From NCBI GenBank assembly GCA_047639315.1, contig JBLINQ010000005.1, positions 9,483 to 73,482 of the forward strand: a stretch of DNA of 64,000 nt, given 5' to 3'. Source of the stretch: S139-23 sp047639315. GTDB lineage: Bacteria; Planctomycetota; GCA-002687715; DRQF01. The notes below the pieces were generated by a model that was given only the letters and a program-made list of their open reading frames with translations, searched no databases and was not told where the DNA came from. Made by a program: the position numbers and the translations under genes. Positions 26,133-35,172 of the stretch are shown one piece after another. Each line of letters opens with the position of its first letter. Position 1 is the stretch's first letter.

Positions 26133-26516
26133 ATGCGTCCAGAAGATCGTAAATACTTGGAATCACATGAGTGGGTCAAAGTTGAAGGTGACCACGCTTA
26201 CATCGGAATCACCGACTACGCCGTGGGTCATCTTTCAGATTTAGTCTTTCTCGATTTGCCTGACATCGGAACAGATCTCATGATGAAAGAGCCATTTGCT
26301 GAGATCGAATCAGTGAAGGCTGTCTCAGATCTTTACTGCCCAGTGACCGGAGAAGTGGTCGAACACAACGAAGAGTTGCTCGGCGACCTCAATATCTTGA
26401 CATCCGACCCATGGAACAAAGGGTGGATGGTCAAAGTTCTGCTCCAGATTCCATCGGAAGTCGATGGGCTCATGGATGCAGCCGCTTACGAAAAATCCCT
26501 CGAAAACGCCGACTAA
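26133..26516 (+). CDS. gcvH: Glycine cleavage system H protein
   Basis: The lipoyl carrier of the glycine cleavage complex, shuttling the aminomethyl group between P, T and L proteins. It is 127 residues from ATG 26133, which fits the usual beginning of the family (PEDRKYLESHEWVKVEGD); ATGs at 26118 and 26124 lie upstream but have poorer ribosome-binding spacing. The lipoylation site is Lys62 in EIESVKAVSDL. The C-terminal half has the family's GDLNILTSDPWNKGWMVKV. It sits between gcvT and gcvPA, with the lipoyl transferase three genes later. Confidence 0.93.
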   Translation: MRPEDRKYLESHEWVKVEGDHAYIGITDYAVGHLSDLVFLDLPDIGTDLMMKEPFAEIESVKAVSDLYCPVTGEVVEHNEELLGDLNILTSDPWNKGWMVKVLLQIPSEVDGLMDAAAYEKSLENAD

Positions 26517-26534
26517 GAAGACGGACAAGAAACG

Positions 26535-27848
26535 ATGAGATACAGCGCAATTACGCCAGCGGCCCGACGCGAGATGCTTGAACGCATCGGAGTGAAGGAC
26601 GCCAGCGAACTGATGGCGAGCATCCCAGAAGATGTACGGATGAGCGAACCGATTCAGGTTCCTGGTCCGATGGCAGAGGCGGAGCTTTGCGGCAGACTTG
26701 AGTCAATCAAGGGCCGCCGACCAAAGCTCTCTTTTGCCGGAGCTGGGCTCTACCAACACTACGTTCCCGCCACAGTCAATTCGCTTGCTGCTCGCAGCGA
26801 GTGGGTCACGAGCTACACCCCCTACCAGCCAGAATTGGCCCAAGGGACGCTCACGATGTACTACGAGTTTCAGACGTACATCGCTCAATTGACTGGGCAG
26901 GAGATAGCAAACGGTGGCATGTACGATGGTTCAACCTCCATGGTTGAAGCTATCCTCATGGCTATTCGATTGCGGGCCAAGGCCGACAAGGTTGTCTATG
27001 CCTCTGCTGGCCTTCATCCTTCTTACGCCGAAGTCTTACACACCTACATGCGTTTCGCCGATGTCAAGGTTGTCAGTGTCGCTCTCGACCCGGCAACTGG
27101 AAAAACTGATTGGAGCACAGTCAGTGGTTTAGAAAACGCCACTGCTGTGATCGTTCAGTCGCCAAACTTCTTTGGCATGATCGAAGATTGTGACGGCTTG
27201 CCAGAGAAAGCATTCAAAGTTGGTGTCTGCACCGAAGCGCTCTCGATGGCAATGCTGAAACCTTTGGCAGTCGACATCATGACTGGCGAATGCCAAAGCT
27301 TCGGAATCCCCATGCAGTTGGGTGGCCCGACAGCCGGCTTCTTCGCCACCAAAAAATCACTGGTCCGCAAGATGCCTGGCCGCTTGGTTGGTCGCACGGT
27401 CGACGCCGTTGGCAACGAAGCTTTCTGCATCACCCTGGCGACTCGCGAGCAGTTCATCCGCCGCGAAAAAGCCACGAGCAACATCTGCACCTCATCCGGT
27501 CTGATGTGCCTTCGAGCCACCCTTTACTTGTCGCTCATGGGAGGAAAAGGCCTCGCTGATCTTGCCCGCAAGAACACATCTGCAGCCGCCTTCTTCGCCA
27601 AGGGCTTAGAAGACTTGGGCTTCCCAAGAGTGTACTCAGGCCCAATCTTCAATGAATTCGTGATTGACACGTCATCGCGCCCCGGAGCTTTCCAAAAGCT
27701 CTTGGACAACGACATCGTCTTGGGTGTTTCCTTGGAACGTTTCGATAGCGAGCGCAAAGGTCAATACCTCGTCGCCGTCACCGAAATGCAATACGGACGT
27801 GCCGAAGCGCACATGCAGGAGATCAAAGACCTTGTTCTGCAATCCTGA
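26535..27848 (+). CDS. gcvPA: Glycine dehydrogenase (decarboxylating) subunit 1
   Basis: The N-terminal (alpha) subunit of the split P protein, which decarboxylates glycine with pyridoxal phosphate. The 437 residues show family features: MRYSAITPAARREML, FAGAGLYQHYVPATVN, YTPYQPELAQGTL, EFQTYIAQLTG, NGGMYDGSTSMVEA and the C-terminal substrate region TSNICTSSGLM. The PLP lysine is on subunit 2, as expected for the split form. The coding end overlaps the proposed start of gcvPB by 17 bases. Confidence 0.92.
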   Translation: MRYSAITPAARREMLERIGVKDASELMASIPEDVRMSEPIQVPGPMAEAELCGRLESIKGRRPKLSFAGAGLYQHYVPATVNSLAARSEWVTSYTPYQPELAQGTLTMYYEFQTYIAQLTGQEIANGGMYDGSTSMVEAILMAIRLRAKADKVVYASAGLHPSYAEVLHTYMRFADVKVVSVALDPATGKTDWSTVSGLENATAVIVQSPNFFGMIEDCDGLPEKAFKVGVCTEALSMAMLKPLAVDIMTGECQSFGIPMQLGGPTAGFFATKKSLVRKMPGRLVGRTVDAVGNEAFCITLATREQFIRREKATSNICTSSGLMCLRATLYLSLMGGKGLADLARKNTSAAAFFAKGLEDLGFPRVYSGPIFNEFVIDTSSRPGAFQKLLDNDIVLGVSLERFDSERKGQYLVAVTEMQYGRAEAHMQEIKDLVLQS

Positions 27849-29253
27849 AAAATCAATCTTCCCGTTGACGGACCAAGCCCTGGGTGGCTTTAAGGTCGTT
27901 GGTGCCAACGCACCAGTGGATGCCTTTTGCCCAGATCTCCCCGAACGCGAAGACATCAGCGGCGGTATGAGCCAAACAACGGAAATCGACGTTGTTCGCC
28001 ACTACACTCGCCTGTCACTTCTCAACTTCGACATCGATCGTGGCATGTACCCTCTGGGTAGCTGCACAATGAAGCACAACCCGCGACTCAACGAAGTCGT
28101 AGCCGCTGATCCTCATTGGGCTGATTGCCATCCGTTTTGGCCAGACGAATTTTTGACTGGTCATCACATCATCATGGAAGAGGTGCGAGACGACCTCAAA
28201 GCCCTGTCCGGCTTTGATGAAGTGTCTATTCTGCCAGCCGCAGGTGCTCATGGAGAATTGACATCAACTTTCATGATCAAGGCCTATCACGAGGATCAAG
28301 GCAACACGCACAAGAAAGTCATCCTGACACCGGACACCGCTCACGGTACAAACCCGGCCTCAGCGGCGATGGCTGGCTTTGATTGCAAAGAAATCGCCAG
28401 TGGGCCTGATGGCTACTTGCGCTACGAAGATGTCCTGCCCCATCTCACCGATGACGTTGCCGCGTTGATGGTGACCAACCCGAACACCCTCGGCATCTAC
28501 GAGAAAGACTTTGCTCGTATTGCTAAGGCGGTTCACGACATCGATGGCTTGATCTACATGGACGGCGCCAACTTCAACGCCATCATGGGAGTCTTCCAAC
28601 CGGGCAAGATCGGCGCCGATCTCATGCACTGGAATCTCCATAAGACATTCACAACCCCCCACGGCGGTGGTGGACCAGGTTCAGGGCCAATTGGCTTCAA
28701 TGAGAAACTGGCGCGTTACGCCCCAGAGAGCGATTCCGATACCAGCATCGGTTCGATCAAAGCCTACTTCGGTCAGTGGGGCATGTTCATCCGGACGTGG
28801 TGCTACATCCGCGCCCTCGGTGGCGTAGGTCTTGCCGAAGTCACCGAAGAGGCGATCATCAACGCCAACTATCTTCGCAAAGAACTCGAGGGAGTCCTGG
28901 ACATCGCCTACGAGACCCAGACCCTGCATGAATCGGTTTTCACCGATAAGAATTTCCCCAACGGCGTGATCACCAAAGATTTGGCCAAGCGGCTGATCGA
29001 CTACGGCTTCCATCCGCCAACCGTGTACTTCCCGATCATGGTCGATGGTGCCATCATGATGGAACCAACAGAGACCGAGCCGAAGCACGAACTCGATCGC
29101 TTCGTCACGGCCATCAAGTCGATAGTTGCTGAAATGGAATCTGATCCAGACTTGGTCAAGAATGCGCCACACACAACGACTGTGCGACGTGTTGATGAGA
29201 CCCGGGCAGCAAGACAGCTCGACCTGCGTTGGTCTGACCCTCAGAATTCCTAA
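27832..29253 (+). CDS. gcvPB: Glycine dehydrogenase (decarboxylating) subunit 2
   Basis: The C-terminal (beta) subunit of the split P protein. The PLP-binding Lys is in WNLHKTFTTPHGGGGPG, with MYPLGSCTMKHNPR, ILTPDTAHGTNPASA and NPNTLGIYE also diagnostic. The start is not an ATG: the family-like N-terminus (PEKSIFPLTDQALGG) has no upstream ATG in frame near by. TTG 27832, 10 bases after AGGAG (27817-27821) inside the end of gcvPA, gives 473 residues and a 17-base overlap, implying translational coupling. A TTG at 27865 is a weaker alternative without a ribosome-binding site. Confidence 0.9.
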   Translation: MFCNPEKSIFPLTDQALGGFKVVGANAPVDAFCPDLPEREDISGGMSQTTEIDVVRHYTRLSLLNFDIDRGMYPLGSCTMKHNPRLNEVVAADPHWADCHPFWPDEFLTGHHIIMEEVRDDLKALSGFDEVSILPAAGAHGELTSTFMIKAYHEDQGNTHKKVILTPDTAHGTNPASAAMAGFDCKEIASGPDGYLRYEDVLPHLTDDVAALMVTNPNTLGIYEKDFARIAKAVHDIDGLIYMDGANFNAIMGVFQPGKIGADLMHWNLHKTFTTPHGGGGPGSGPIGFNEKLARYAPESDSDTSIGSIKAYFGQWGMFIRTWCYIRALGGVGLAEVTEEAIINANYLRKELEGVLDIAYETQTLHESVFTDKNFPNGVITKDLAKRLIDYGFHPPTVYFPIMVDGAIMMEPTETEPKHELDRFVTAIKSIVAEMESDPDLVKNAPHTTTVRRVDETRAARQLDLRWSDPQNS

Positions 29254-29269
29254 GACGGAACGAGATAGA

Positions 29270-30010
29270 ATGCGCCTCATTATCGATCCTGATCCTGGAA
29301 CACCTTCCTGGAACATGGCCGTTGATGAGGCGCTTCTGAATTCTGACGCCCCACTCACACTCCGCTTCTACTGCTGGTCGCCCCATGGGCTTTCGCTTGG
29401 TTACTTCCAAGATGACCTCGATGACGAAGCCCTCAAGCACTGGAACGACCTCAACGTGCAGGTGGTGAGGCGGCTGACTGGCGGCGGTGCCATCCTACAT
29501 GGTGAGGAAATCACCTACAGCCTTACCGGCCCCGATGGTCAGTTCCCTTTTGATGGTCATGTCGACCAGTCCTACAAATTGGTTCACGACACTCTGATTA
29601 AGAGCCTCCAAGAGATGGGTGTGCCAGCCGCCTACGCCGGCAAATCACCTTCGGCTTTGAAGCGTCATGAACAGCCATTCTTCTGCTTCACTCGATCCAC
29701 TTGCTTGGACATTCTGGCGCAGGACCGCAAGCTGGTTGGCTCGGCAAAACGTCGGCGGAACAAACGCGTCTTGCAACATGGCTCCATCGTGTTGGCTCCG
29801 CATCCCCACGGTGGCCCAATGGCGAGCGTGCAGGAGTGGTGCCCGGTGCCACCGGATGTCGGCGACTTAATGCGGCAGCTCGGGTCTCAAATTGCAGACG
29901 AACTGCAGCTCAGTATCGAGCCGACATCGCTTGCCGACAACGTACTTAACTCTGCTCATCTGATTGAGTTAGAGAAATATTTCGACCACCGCCGCCGCCC
30001 CAAGAGATAG
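29270..30010 (+). CDS. Lipoate-protein ligase/octanoyltransferase family protein (LipM/LplA type)
   Basis: A 246-residue protein of the biotin/lipoate transferase fold. The core motifs are VVRRLTGGGAILHGEEITYS (the RR-GGG-H binding loop), FFCFTRSTCLDILAQDRKLVGSAKRR with the catalytic Lys of the family, and LQHGSIVLAPH. It would attach octanoate or lipoate to GcvH. At this length and without the C-terminal accessory domain of LplA, LipM or a single-domain ligase is more likely. It follows gcvPB by 16 bases, so it is probably part of the glycine-cleavage operon. Confidence 0.82.
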   Translation: MRLIIDPDPGTPSWNMAVDEALLNSDAPLTLRFYCWSPHGLSLGYFQDDLDDEALKHWNDLNVQVVRRLTGGGAILHGEEITYSLTGPDGQFPFDGHVDQSYKLVHDTLIKSLQEMGVPAAYAGKSPSALKRHEQPFFCFTRSTCLDILAQDRKLVGSAKRRRNKRVLQHGSIVLAPHPHGGPMASVQEWCPVPPDVGDLMRQLGSQIADELQLSIEPTSLADNVLNSAHLIELEKYFDHRRRPKR

Positions 30011-30071
30011 GATCAGCTCGAGACCAGCTCTTTCGCTTGAGTTTTTATGCTCATTTGTCGATAGGGAACCG

Positions 30072-30821
30072 ATGGATGAATTATTTCGAAAAAACGTAAA
30101 GTTCTTCTTAGCTGGGACACTCAGCAAGAACGAGACACTCAAGTTCTTGGATCAGGTCAAAGAATTTGAGGCATGCAGGGTGTATCTGGAAGAACAAGTC
30201 CGACTGTCGTCGGCGAGTCATCAACCACACATGGCAGCTCCCAATCGGCTGCCAGGTCACGGTTGTAGCTCTGCCACGCCTCGGCGTTCGAGCGTCTCCT
30301 CATCGCCAATTGATTCGCCGCACCTGGGAGCAATCCTTCGACCTCGACGCGGCATCGGTGCTAAGAAGACACTCATGTTCGGCTGCTTGTTGCTCGCCGT
30401 GCTTTATGCGCTTCGACCTGCCCTAACGGAGGACGATAAACCGGAACTCACGGCGACCGATGTCGTTGTTGCCGAAGCCTTGACTGATGGGGCTCCCATT
30501 TCGACATCGCCAAAGGGTTCCTACCAGTCTCGCCCGATGATCATCTCAGCCTTCTTTCCCAGTGGTAACGAATCAGCGCGACTCGTGTTCTTGTCTAGTG
30601 GCGTCAGCATCTTGGACTGGAGTTTCAAGCAAGGCGACTGGGGCGTTCAATTTGATACGACCAAAGTTCCAAGCACAACTGGTGAGCTACCAGCCTTGGA
30701 AGTTGTCTTGCCATTTCCCGACAAGACCACTCTTCCTCTTGAGAAGGGTAAGCGCTATTTCTATTTTCTTGAACTGCCCAATGGTCGGCAGTCTGCGCCT
30801 CAATCCATCGACATCCGCTGA
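30072..30821 (+). CDS. Single-pass membrane protein of unknown function
   Basis: A 249-residue protein. Residues 1-45 form a charged helical segment (LAGTLSKNETLKFLDQVKEFEACRVYLEEQVRL) reminiscent of the short cytoplasmic heads of anti-sigma or sigma-interacting proteins, but no zinc motif is present. A Ser/Pro-rich linker leads to one transmembrane helix at about 98-118, and the C-terminal 125 residues would face the periplasm (strand-rich, QFDTTKVPSTTGELPALEVVLPF). The anti-sigma idea is a guess, and no sigma factor lies next to it. The next gene follows 9 bases after the stop. Confidence 0.55.
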   Translation: MDELFRKNVKFFLAGTLSKNETLKFLDQVKEFEACRVYLEEQVRLSSASHQPHMAAPNRLPGHGCSSATPRRSSVSSSPIDSPHLGAILRPRRGIGAKKTLMFGCLLLAVLYALRPALTEDDKPELTATDVVVAEALTDGAPISTSPKGSYQSRPMIISAFFPSGNESARLVFLSSGVSILDWSFKQGDWGVQFDTTKVPSTTGELPALEVVLPFPDKTTLPLEKGKRYFYFLELPNGRQSAPQSIDIR

Positions 30822-30830
30822 GGATGGCTT

Positions 30831-31490
30831 GTGAATCAAGAAATCGCATCGAAACTTACCCAGATCTTTGCCTCGTTGCCGGCCGACGATGAAGTCAGCC
30901 ACTGCGTCTTGCTCTTTGGTGCTTTGATCAAAGATGCTGAATTAGCCGACCTTGCATTGAAAACCAGCCATGAACACGGCCTCGAAGGAACGCTCGCGTG
31001 CGAGGCGGTTCTTCAGTCCTTCCTCTTCGCCGGCTTTCCACGCTGTATCAATGGGCTCGAATCCTTCCGACGACACTACGGCGCCGACGCTTGCCTCAAA
31101 CCAACGCGCAAAGAAGAAGCAAAGGACATCGAGCGTTTCCGTGAACGCGGCGAAGAGCTCTTTCGCAAGATCTACGGTGAAAACACGGAAGTGGTAATGG
31201 CGGCATTGGATCGCTATCACGGCGAGCTGAAAGATTGGATTTTGGTTGATGCCTACGGCAAGATCCTGGCTCGCCCAGAACTGTCAGCGAAAGTGCGGGA
31301 ATTGTGTGCTGTGATCGGTCTCTTGGTCAGCGGCGACACGCGCCAGCTCTCTTCTCACATTCGCGGTGCACTTCATTGCGGTGCAAAAACAAACGAGATC
31401 GATGCTGCCATCGATCTCGTCAGCTTTTTGTATTCAAGCGAGCGCCAAGATTTGGCTCATACCTTGGTGGCCAAGATAGCCAAAGCTTAG
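30831..31490 (+). CDS. Carboxymuconolactone decarboxylase/AhpD-like protein
   Basis: A 219-residue all-helical protein with two copies of the CMD-type hairpin. In the C-terminal half, KVRELCAVIGLLVSGDTRQLSSHIRGALHCGAKTNEID matches the CMD pattern (H...GAL..GA...EI). The N-terminal half has a related layout but no clear CxxC pair, so peroxidase activity of the AhpD type is doubtful. The start is GTG 30831, right after the preceding gene. Its function could be a small redox or decarboxylase enzyme; it ends 12 bases short of the convergent SBBP gene. Confidence 0.6.
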   Translation: MNQEIASKLTQIFASLPADDEVSHCVLLFGALIKDAELADLALKTSHEHGLEGTLACEAVLQSFLFAGFPRCINGLESFRRHYGADACLKPTRKEEAKDIERFRERGEELFRKIYGENTEVVMAALDRYHGELKDWILVDAYGKILARPELSAKVRELCAVIGLLVSGDTRQLSSHIRGALHCGAKTNEIDAAIDLVSFLYSSERQDLAHTLVAKIAKA

Positions 31491-31502
31491 GCTGTGTGGC
31501 TC

Positions 31503-33761
31503 TTAGTTGAGCGAACGCTTGCGCACCCACCCGTCACCCGAGCCGCCGCCGTAGTTGGCCAAGAAGGGGTTAACCAATGGGAACGGAATTGGCGACATGC
31601 AATTGGTGAAGTTGACCTCACCGTTAATGCATTGACTGTAACCACAAGTCGTAACGCCCGTGTCGTTCACAGCGATTCCCAATGACATCTCGTAGTAGCT
31701 CACACCATAGAGAGCGCCATCTTCAATCGCACCAGTCGGGCCAAAGCGCACCCAGAAGGCATCGTGGTTTCCAGGAACGATTTCTGAAATACCCGAGTAA
31801 AAGGCGGTACCATTGCGTTGAACAATATCGAGCCCGGCATCGTATTGATTCGAGCCAAAGACAATGCTGTACTTGAAGTCAAAGAGTCCCAAGCCTTGCG
31901 GGTACATCTTGGTCAAGAATGTATCGGAGGTTCCGGTTGTGAGGAACTGTGAGTTAAGCAAAGGGAAGTTCAAAGAATTCGTTTCTCCGGTCATATACAC
32001 TTCGCCAGTATTCTTGTCGACATCCAAAGCGTAGATGTAATCATCGCCTGTGCCACCCAAGTAGCTGGCGTACAACAAGTCAGAAAAACCATTGTTCCCC
32101 GGATCCATGATCGCCATGAAGCCATCCTTGCCACCACGGTTGATTGGCACAGCAACATTGACATTGCCGATCGTAGGATGCAAAGAGAGGTCAAACGTCG
32201 AGAACGTCTCGCCACCGAGGAATGCCAAGTCGAATGGGCCAATCGCAACGTCGTAAATGATGTTGCTGGTGGCGTCGCCGATGAAGGTCGAATAAATCGG
32301 TGAAGCGGAACCTGGATTGATGACAGTAAAGAATCCGTCTTCCAGACCGCCATAGTAGGATTGGTAGCAATTCGTTGTGGTTGGGAAATCATCGGAATCA
32401 GTCCAACCGACAATGTAAGCCCAACCGTTGTCACGCAAAGCCAATCCGTAAGCGAAATCAAAACCTGATCCGCCAAGGAAAGTGCTGTACACGATCTGGG
32501 ATCCATCAGCACTAATAATGGTGTAGAAAGAATCTGCTGCCGATGGCACCTTTGTTGATTGCATGGCGTTTGCAGTAACTGGGAAGTTGGCTGCTTCGGT
32601 GAAGCCAACAACATGGACATCGCCATTGGCAGACAATTGAATGTCAAAGGCCCAGTCAGCACCACCAGTGATCAAGAAGTCAATCGGATCGCCACCACCC
32701 AGGTAGCCACTCCAATGTTGGAAAGTTCCGGACTTGTCGAGCTTCATGACAAAGGCGTCGGCGATCTCGCCGTTATACGTTGGGTCAAACGAACCAGCAG
32801 TGACTGGCCACCCTGGCCCGAAGCCCATGATCGCTGGGTTTGAATGTGTACGACCACAGACATAAATATGACCTTCGAGGTCCATCTGAAGGTGAATGGT
32901 GTGATCGGTGCCGTTGCCACCCATCAAAGTGCTGAAGATGACAAACGGATCGATGACCAACTCATACTTGTTGTCATACTCTCCGAGCTTGAAGCTGGCT
33001 TCATTCTTTTCGTTCAGGACAAAGGAAACAGCAACTGGCTTCTTAACGCCATCAATAACTTGCCATGCGACAGGAGCTTCCTCGCGAACCACACCGCCAA
33101 CACCAGCACTTTCGTCGGAAAGACCCAAGACAATGTCGCCTTTGGCGTCGATCGCCACACTCTTAGCGCCAACGTAAGTCCAACGGATGTCCGATGGGTC
33201 AGACCCAGGCGCAACCTTGTAGGTTCCCTTGAGTCGTCCGGTCGTACCGTTGTACAACAGGTCAATGCCCGAGTAGAGACCTTCGTAGGTAATGTCGGCG
33301 AAAGTGGAAACGCCCGTGTTCCATTTCTTCTTGTCGTTGCCGTAGAAGAAGTTGTTCTTGCCGCGCAATGGTTTGCTGGCTTTCAGGTGAACGCCATTCT
33401 CGGCGCCAAGGAATTGCACACCAATCGGAATGCTCTTTGACGCTGGTTTGGCGACAGTGCCAGTATTGACTGGCAATGACAAAACCACACCGCCCTTCAG
33501 CATGGCGACACTACCGCCGGCACCGCGAGCTTCGAACTGGACGTTTGCTACGTTTTGACCGTGATTGAAAACGAAACCTAATGGCAAGGCGCCAAGTTGG
33601 GACATCACTTTCGATTGCTCCGCAGGTTCTAGGTCACGAAGCAACTCATTCTTCTTCTCGTTGATTTGCTCTTTTTCTTGAGCAAAAGCCGGCGCCTGAA
33701 TGGCGACGGCGAGAAGAATTGCGGCGCAGGCCACGAGTTTGGAAAAGAATCGAACGTTCAT
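31503..33761 (-). CDS. Secreted SBBP-repeat beta-propeller protein
   Basis: A 752-residue exported protein. A signal peptide of about 27 residues (cleavage after AFA) is followed by a coiled stretch and a domain containing GLYSGIDLLYNG and WTYVGAKSVAIDAKGDIVLG, typical of the region before SBBP repeats. From about residue 280 the SBBP-type seven-bladed pattern appears repeatedly, for example YSTFLGGSGFDFAYGLALRDNGWAYIVGWTDSDDFPTT and SYLGGTGDDYIYALDVDKNTGEVYMTGETNSLNFP. Several such blades recur with spacings near 60 residues. The function of SBBP proteins is unknown; they are probably surface or matrix proteins. The gene is transcribed alone. Confidence 0.85.
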   Translation of the reverse strand: MNVRFFSKLVACAAILLAVAIQAPAFAQEKEQINEKKNELLRDLEPAEQSKVMSQLGALPLGFVFNHGQNVANVQFEARGAGGSVAMLKGGVVLSLPVNTGTVAKPASKSIPIGVQFLGAENGVHLKASKPLRGKNNFFYGNDKKKWNTGVSTFADITYEGLYSGIDLLYNGTTGRLKGTYKVAPGSDPSDIRWTYVGAKSVAIDAKGDIVLGLSDESAGVGGVVREEAPVAWQVIDGVKKPVAVSFVLNEKNEASFKLGEYDNKYELVIDPFVIFSTLMGGNGTDHTIHLQMDLEGHIYVCGRTHSNPAIMGFGPGWPVTAGSFDPTYNGEIADAFVMKLDKSGTFQHWSGYLGGGDPIDFLITGGADWAFDIQLSANGDVHVVGFTEAANFPVTANAMQSTKVPSAADSFYTIISADGSQIVYSTFLGGSGFDFAYGLALRDNGWAYIVGWTDSDDFPTTTNCYQSYYGGLEDGFFTVINPGSASPIYSTFIGDATSNIIYDVAIGPFDLAFLGGETFSTFDLSLHPTIGNVNVAVPINRGGKDGFMAIMDPGNNGFSDLLYASYLGGTGDDYIYALDVDKNTGEVYMTGETNSLNFPLLNSQFLTTGTSDTFLTKMYPQGLGLFDFKYSIVFGSNQYDAGLDIVQRNGTAFYSGISEIVPGNHDAFWVRFGPTGAIEDGALYGVSYYEMSLGIAVNDTGVTTCGYSQCINGEVNFTNCMSPIPFPLVNPFLANYGGGSGDGWVRKRSLN

Positions 33762-34047
33762 TTATGTCTCTCTACAAACTATCCGTTACTAAACGGCAAG
33801 GCGGCACGGAGTGTCTCGCATTGGGGCATTATCTTATACTGGCGCTCAATAACGAAGAAACGTCTTTTTTCCTCGAATACGGGCGCTCAGATAAATTGGG
33901 CGTGCTACAAGTCACTGCTGTTCAGTATGTTAGATCTATGATCTCGGAATACGCCCATATGCAACCAGTGGGTATACTGCCTGCATACGTACTAATAGAC
34001 ATCATTAAACAGATATATCACTGCATTCAGACAATAGAGCACGATTC

Positions 34048-35139
34048 TTGGACGTTGAAATCATAGTCATTGGCGCCGGTGTGGTCGGCTTAGCCATTGG
34101 CCGCAAACTGGCTCGGGAAAAGCGCACCGTCATCATCGTTGAGCAAGAGGTCGGCTTCGGTCGACATTCCTCTTCTCGCAATTCTGAAGTCGTCCACGCT
34201 GGGTTCTACTACGAGCCTGGGTCGCTCAAAGCCGAGACTTGTGTTGCTGGCAATCGGCTCTTGCAAAACTACGCCAGCAAGCACTCGGTGCCCCTGGCTA
34301 CGATTGGAAAAGTGGTCGTGGCCGCCAACGTCGCCGAAATTGACTGCCTTGAGCAATTCCTTGTTAGAGGACGAGCCAATGGTGTCGCAAACTTGCGCCT
34401 CATCACCGAGTCAGAGTTACATGACCTGGAGCCTGAAGTCCGAGGCTGCGGCGCCCTTCTGTCCACAGCCACCGGAATTGTCGATAGCCACGGCTTCATG
34501 CAGTCGTTGCAAAATGACTTTGAGCAAGCTGGCGGGATGCTGGCATTCAACAGTCCCGTAGAAAAAGGCACATCAATCGAGTCGGGAATGCGCCTTCAGA
34601 TCGGGGGGCGAGAACCAACGACAATCGATGCCCCGATCGTGATCAATGCGGCCGGCCTCTTCGCACCTCAACTGTCGGTCCTCTTAGGATTAGCTGAAGT
34701 GAATGCGATGAAGGGGCGCCTCGTCAAAGGCAACTACTTTGGCTATCAGGGTGCTTCCCCCTTCAAACGATTAGTCTATCCCCTCCCCTCCCAGGACGGC
34801 TTAGGGATTCACGCCACATTGGACTTGGCAGGGCAAATACGATTTGGCCCTGACACCGAAGATGTCGACGGGGTTGACTACGGTGTCAATGATTCCATCC
34901 GCAGTCGTTTTGCTGAGTCGATTCGAAAATACTGGCCGGGCGTTGAGGAGTCACGGTTGCAGCCAGACTATTCTGGTATTCGGAGCAAGATTGTTGTGCC
35001 CGATGGGACGACACCAGACTTCGTCATCGACGACCGTCGGGCTCAAGGAGTTGGAGTCGTCAATCTCTTCGGCATTGAGTCGCCAGGGCTCACCTCGGCC
35101 TTGGCATTGGCCGAGAAAGTCTCGGCCATTCTCAATTAG
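34048..35139 (+). CDS. lhgO: L-2-hydroxyglutarate oxidase-like FAD oxidoreductase
   Basis: A 363-residue flavoprotein of the DAO/LhgO family that oxidises L-2-hydroxyglutarate to 2-oxoglutarate. The N-terminus has the FAD-binding VIGAGVVGLAIGRKLA, then RHSSSRNSEVVHAGFYYEPGSLKAE, a very strong match to LhgO-type enzymes. The MKGRLVKGNYFGY region, GLGIHATLDLAGQIRFGPDTE and a C-terminal GIESPGLTSALALAE complete the family. The start is TTG 34048, with no better ATG. It is read divergently from the SBBP gene across about 285 bases in which I see no other gene. Confidence 0.8.
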   Translation: MDVEIIVIGAGVVGLAIGRKLAREKRTVIIVEQEVGFGRHSSSRNSEVVHAGFYYEPGSLKAETCVAGNRLLQNYASKHSVPLATIGKVVVAANVAEIDCLEQFLVRGRANGVANLRLITESELHDLEPEVRGCGALLSTATGIVDSHGFMQSLQNDFEQAGGMLAFNSPVEKGTSIESGMRLQIGGREPTTIDAPIVINAAGLFAPQLSVLLGLAEVNAMKGRLVKGNYFGYQGASPFKRLVYPLPSQDGLGIHATLDLAGQIRFGPDTEDVDGVDYGVNDSIRSRFAESIRKYWPGVEESRLQPDYSGIRSKIVVPDGTTPDFVIDDRRAQGVGVVNLFGIESPGLTSALALAEKVSAILN

Positions 35140-35166
35140 GGAGAGGCTTTAGCACCCTCTCCCTAA
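35136..35166. terminator. Bidirectional hairpin between convergent genes
   Basis: An 11-bp stem TTAGGGAGAGG / CCTCTCCCTAA with a 9-base loop spans the stop codon of the LhgO-like gene and lies just before the end of the biotin-carrier gene. There is no T-run, so the terminator assignment is only likely. Confidence 0.65.
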
Positions 35167-35172
35167 ATGAGC

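Noticed and set aside
30072..30821. Anti-sigma factor
   Set aside because: Only the short charged N-terminus recalls one; there is no zinc motif and no sigma factor next to it.
33764..34066. Open frame across the SBBP/LhgO intergenic region
   Set aside because: No family resemblance; the frame begins within a few bases of the divergent gene start and looks accidental.
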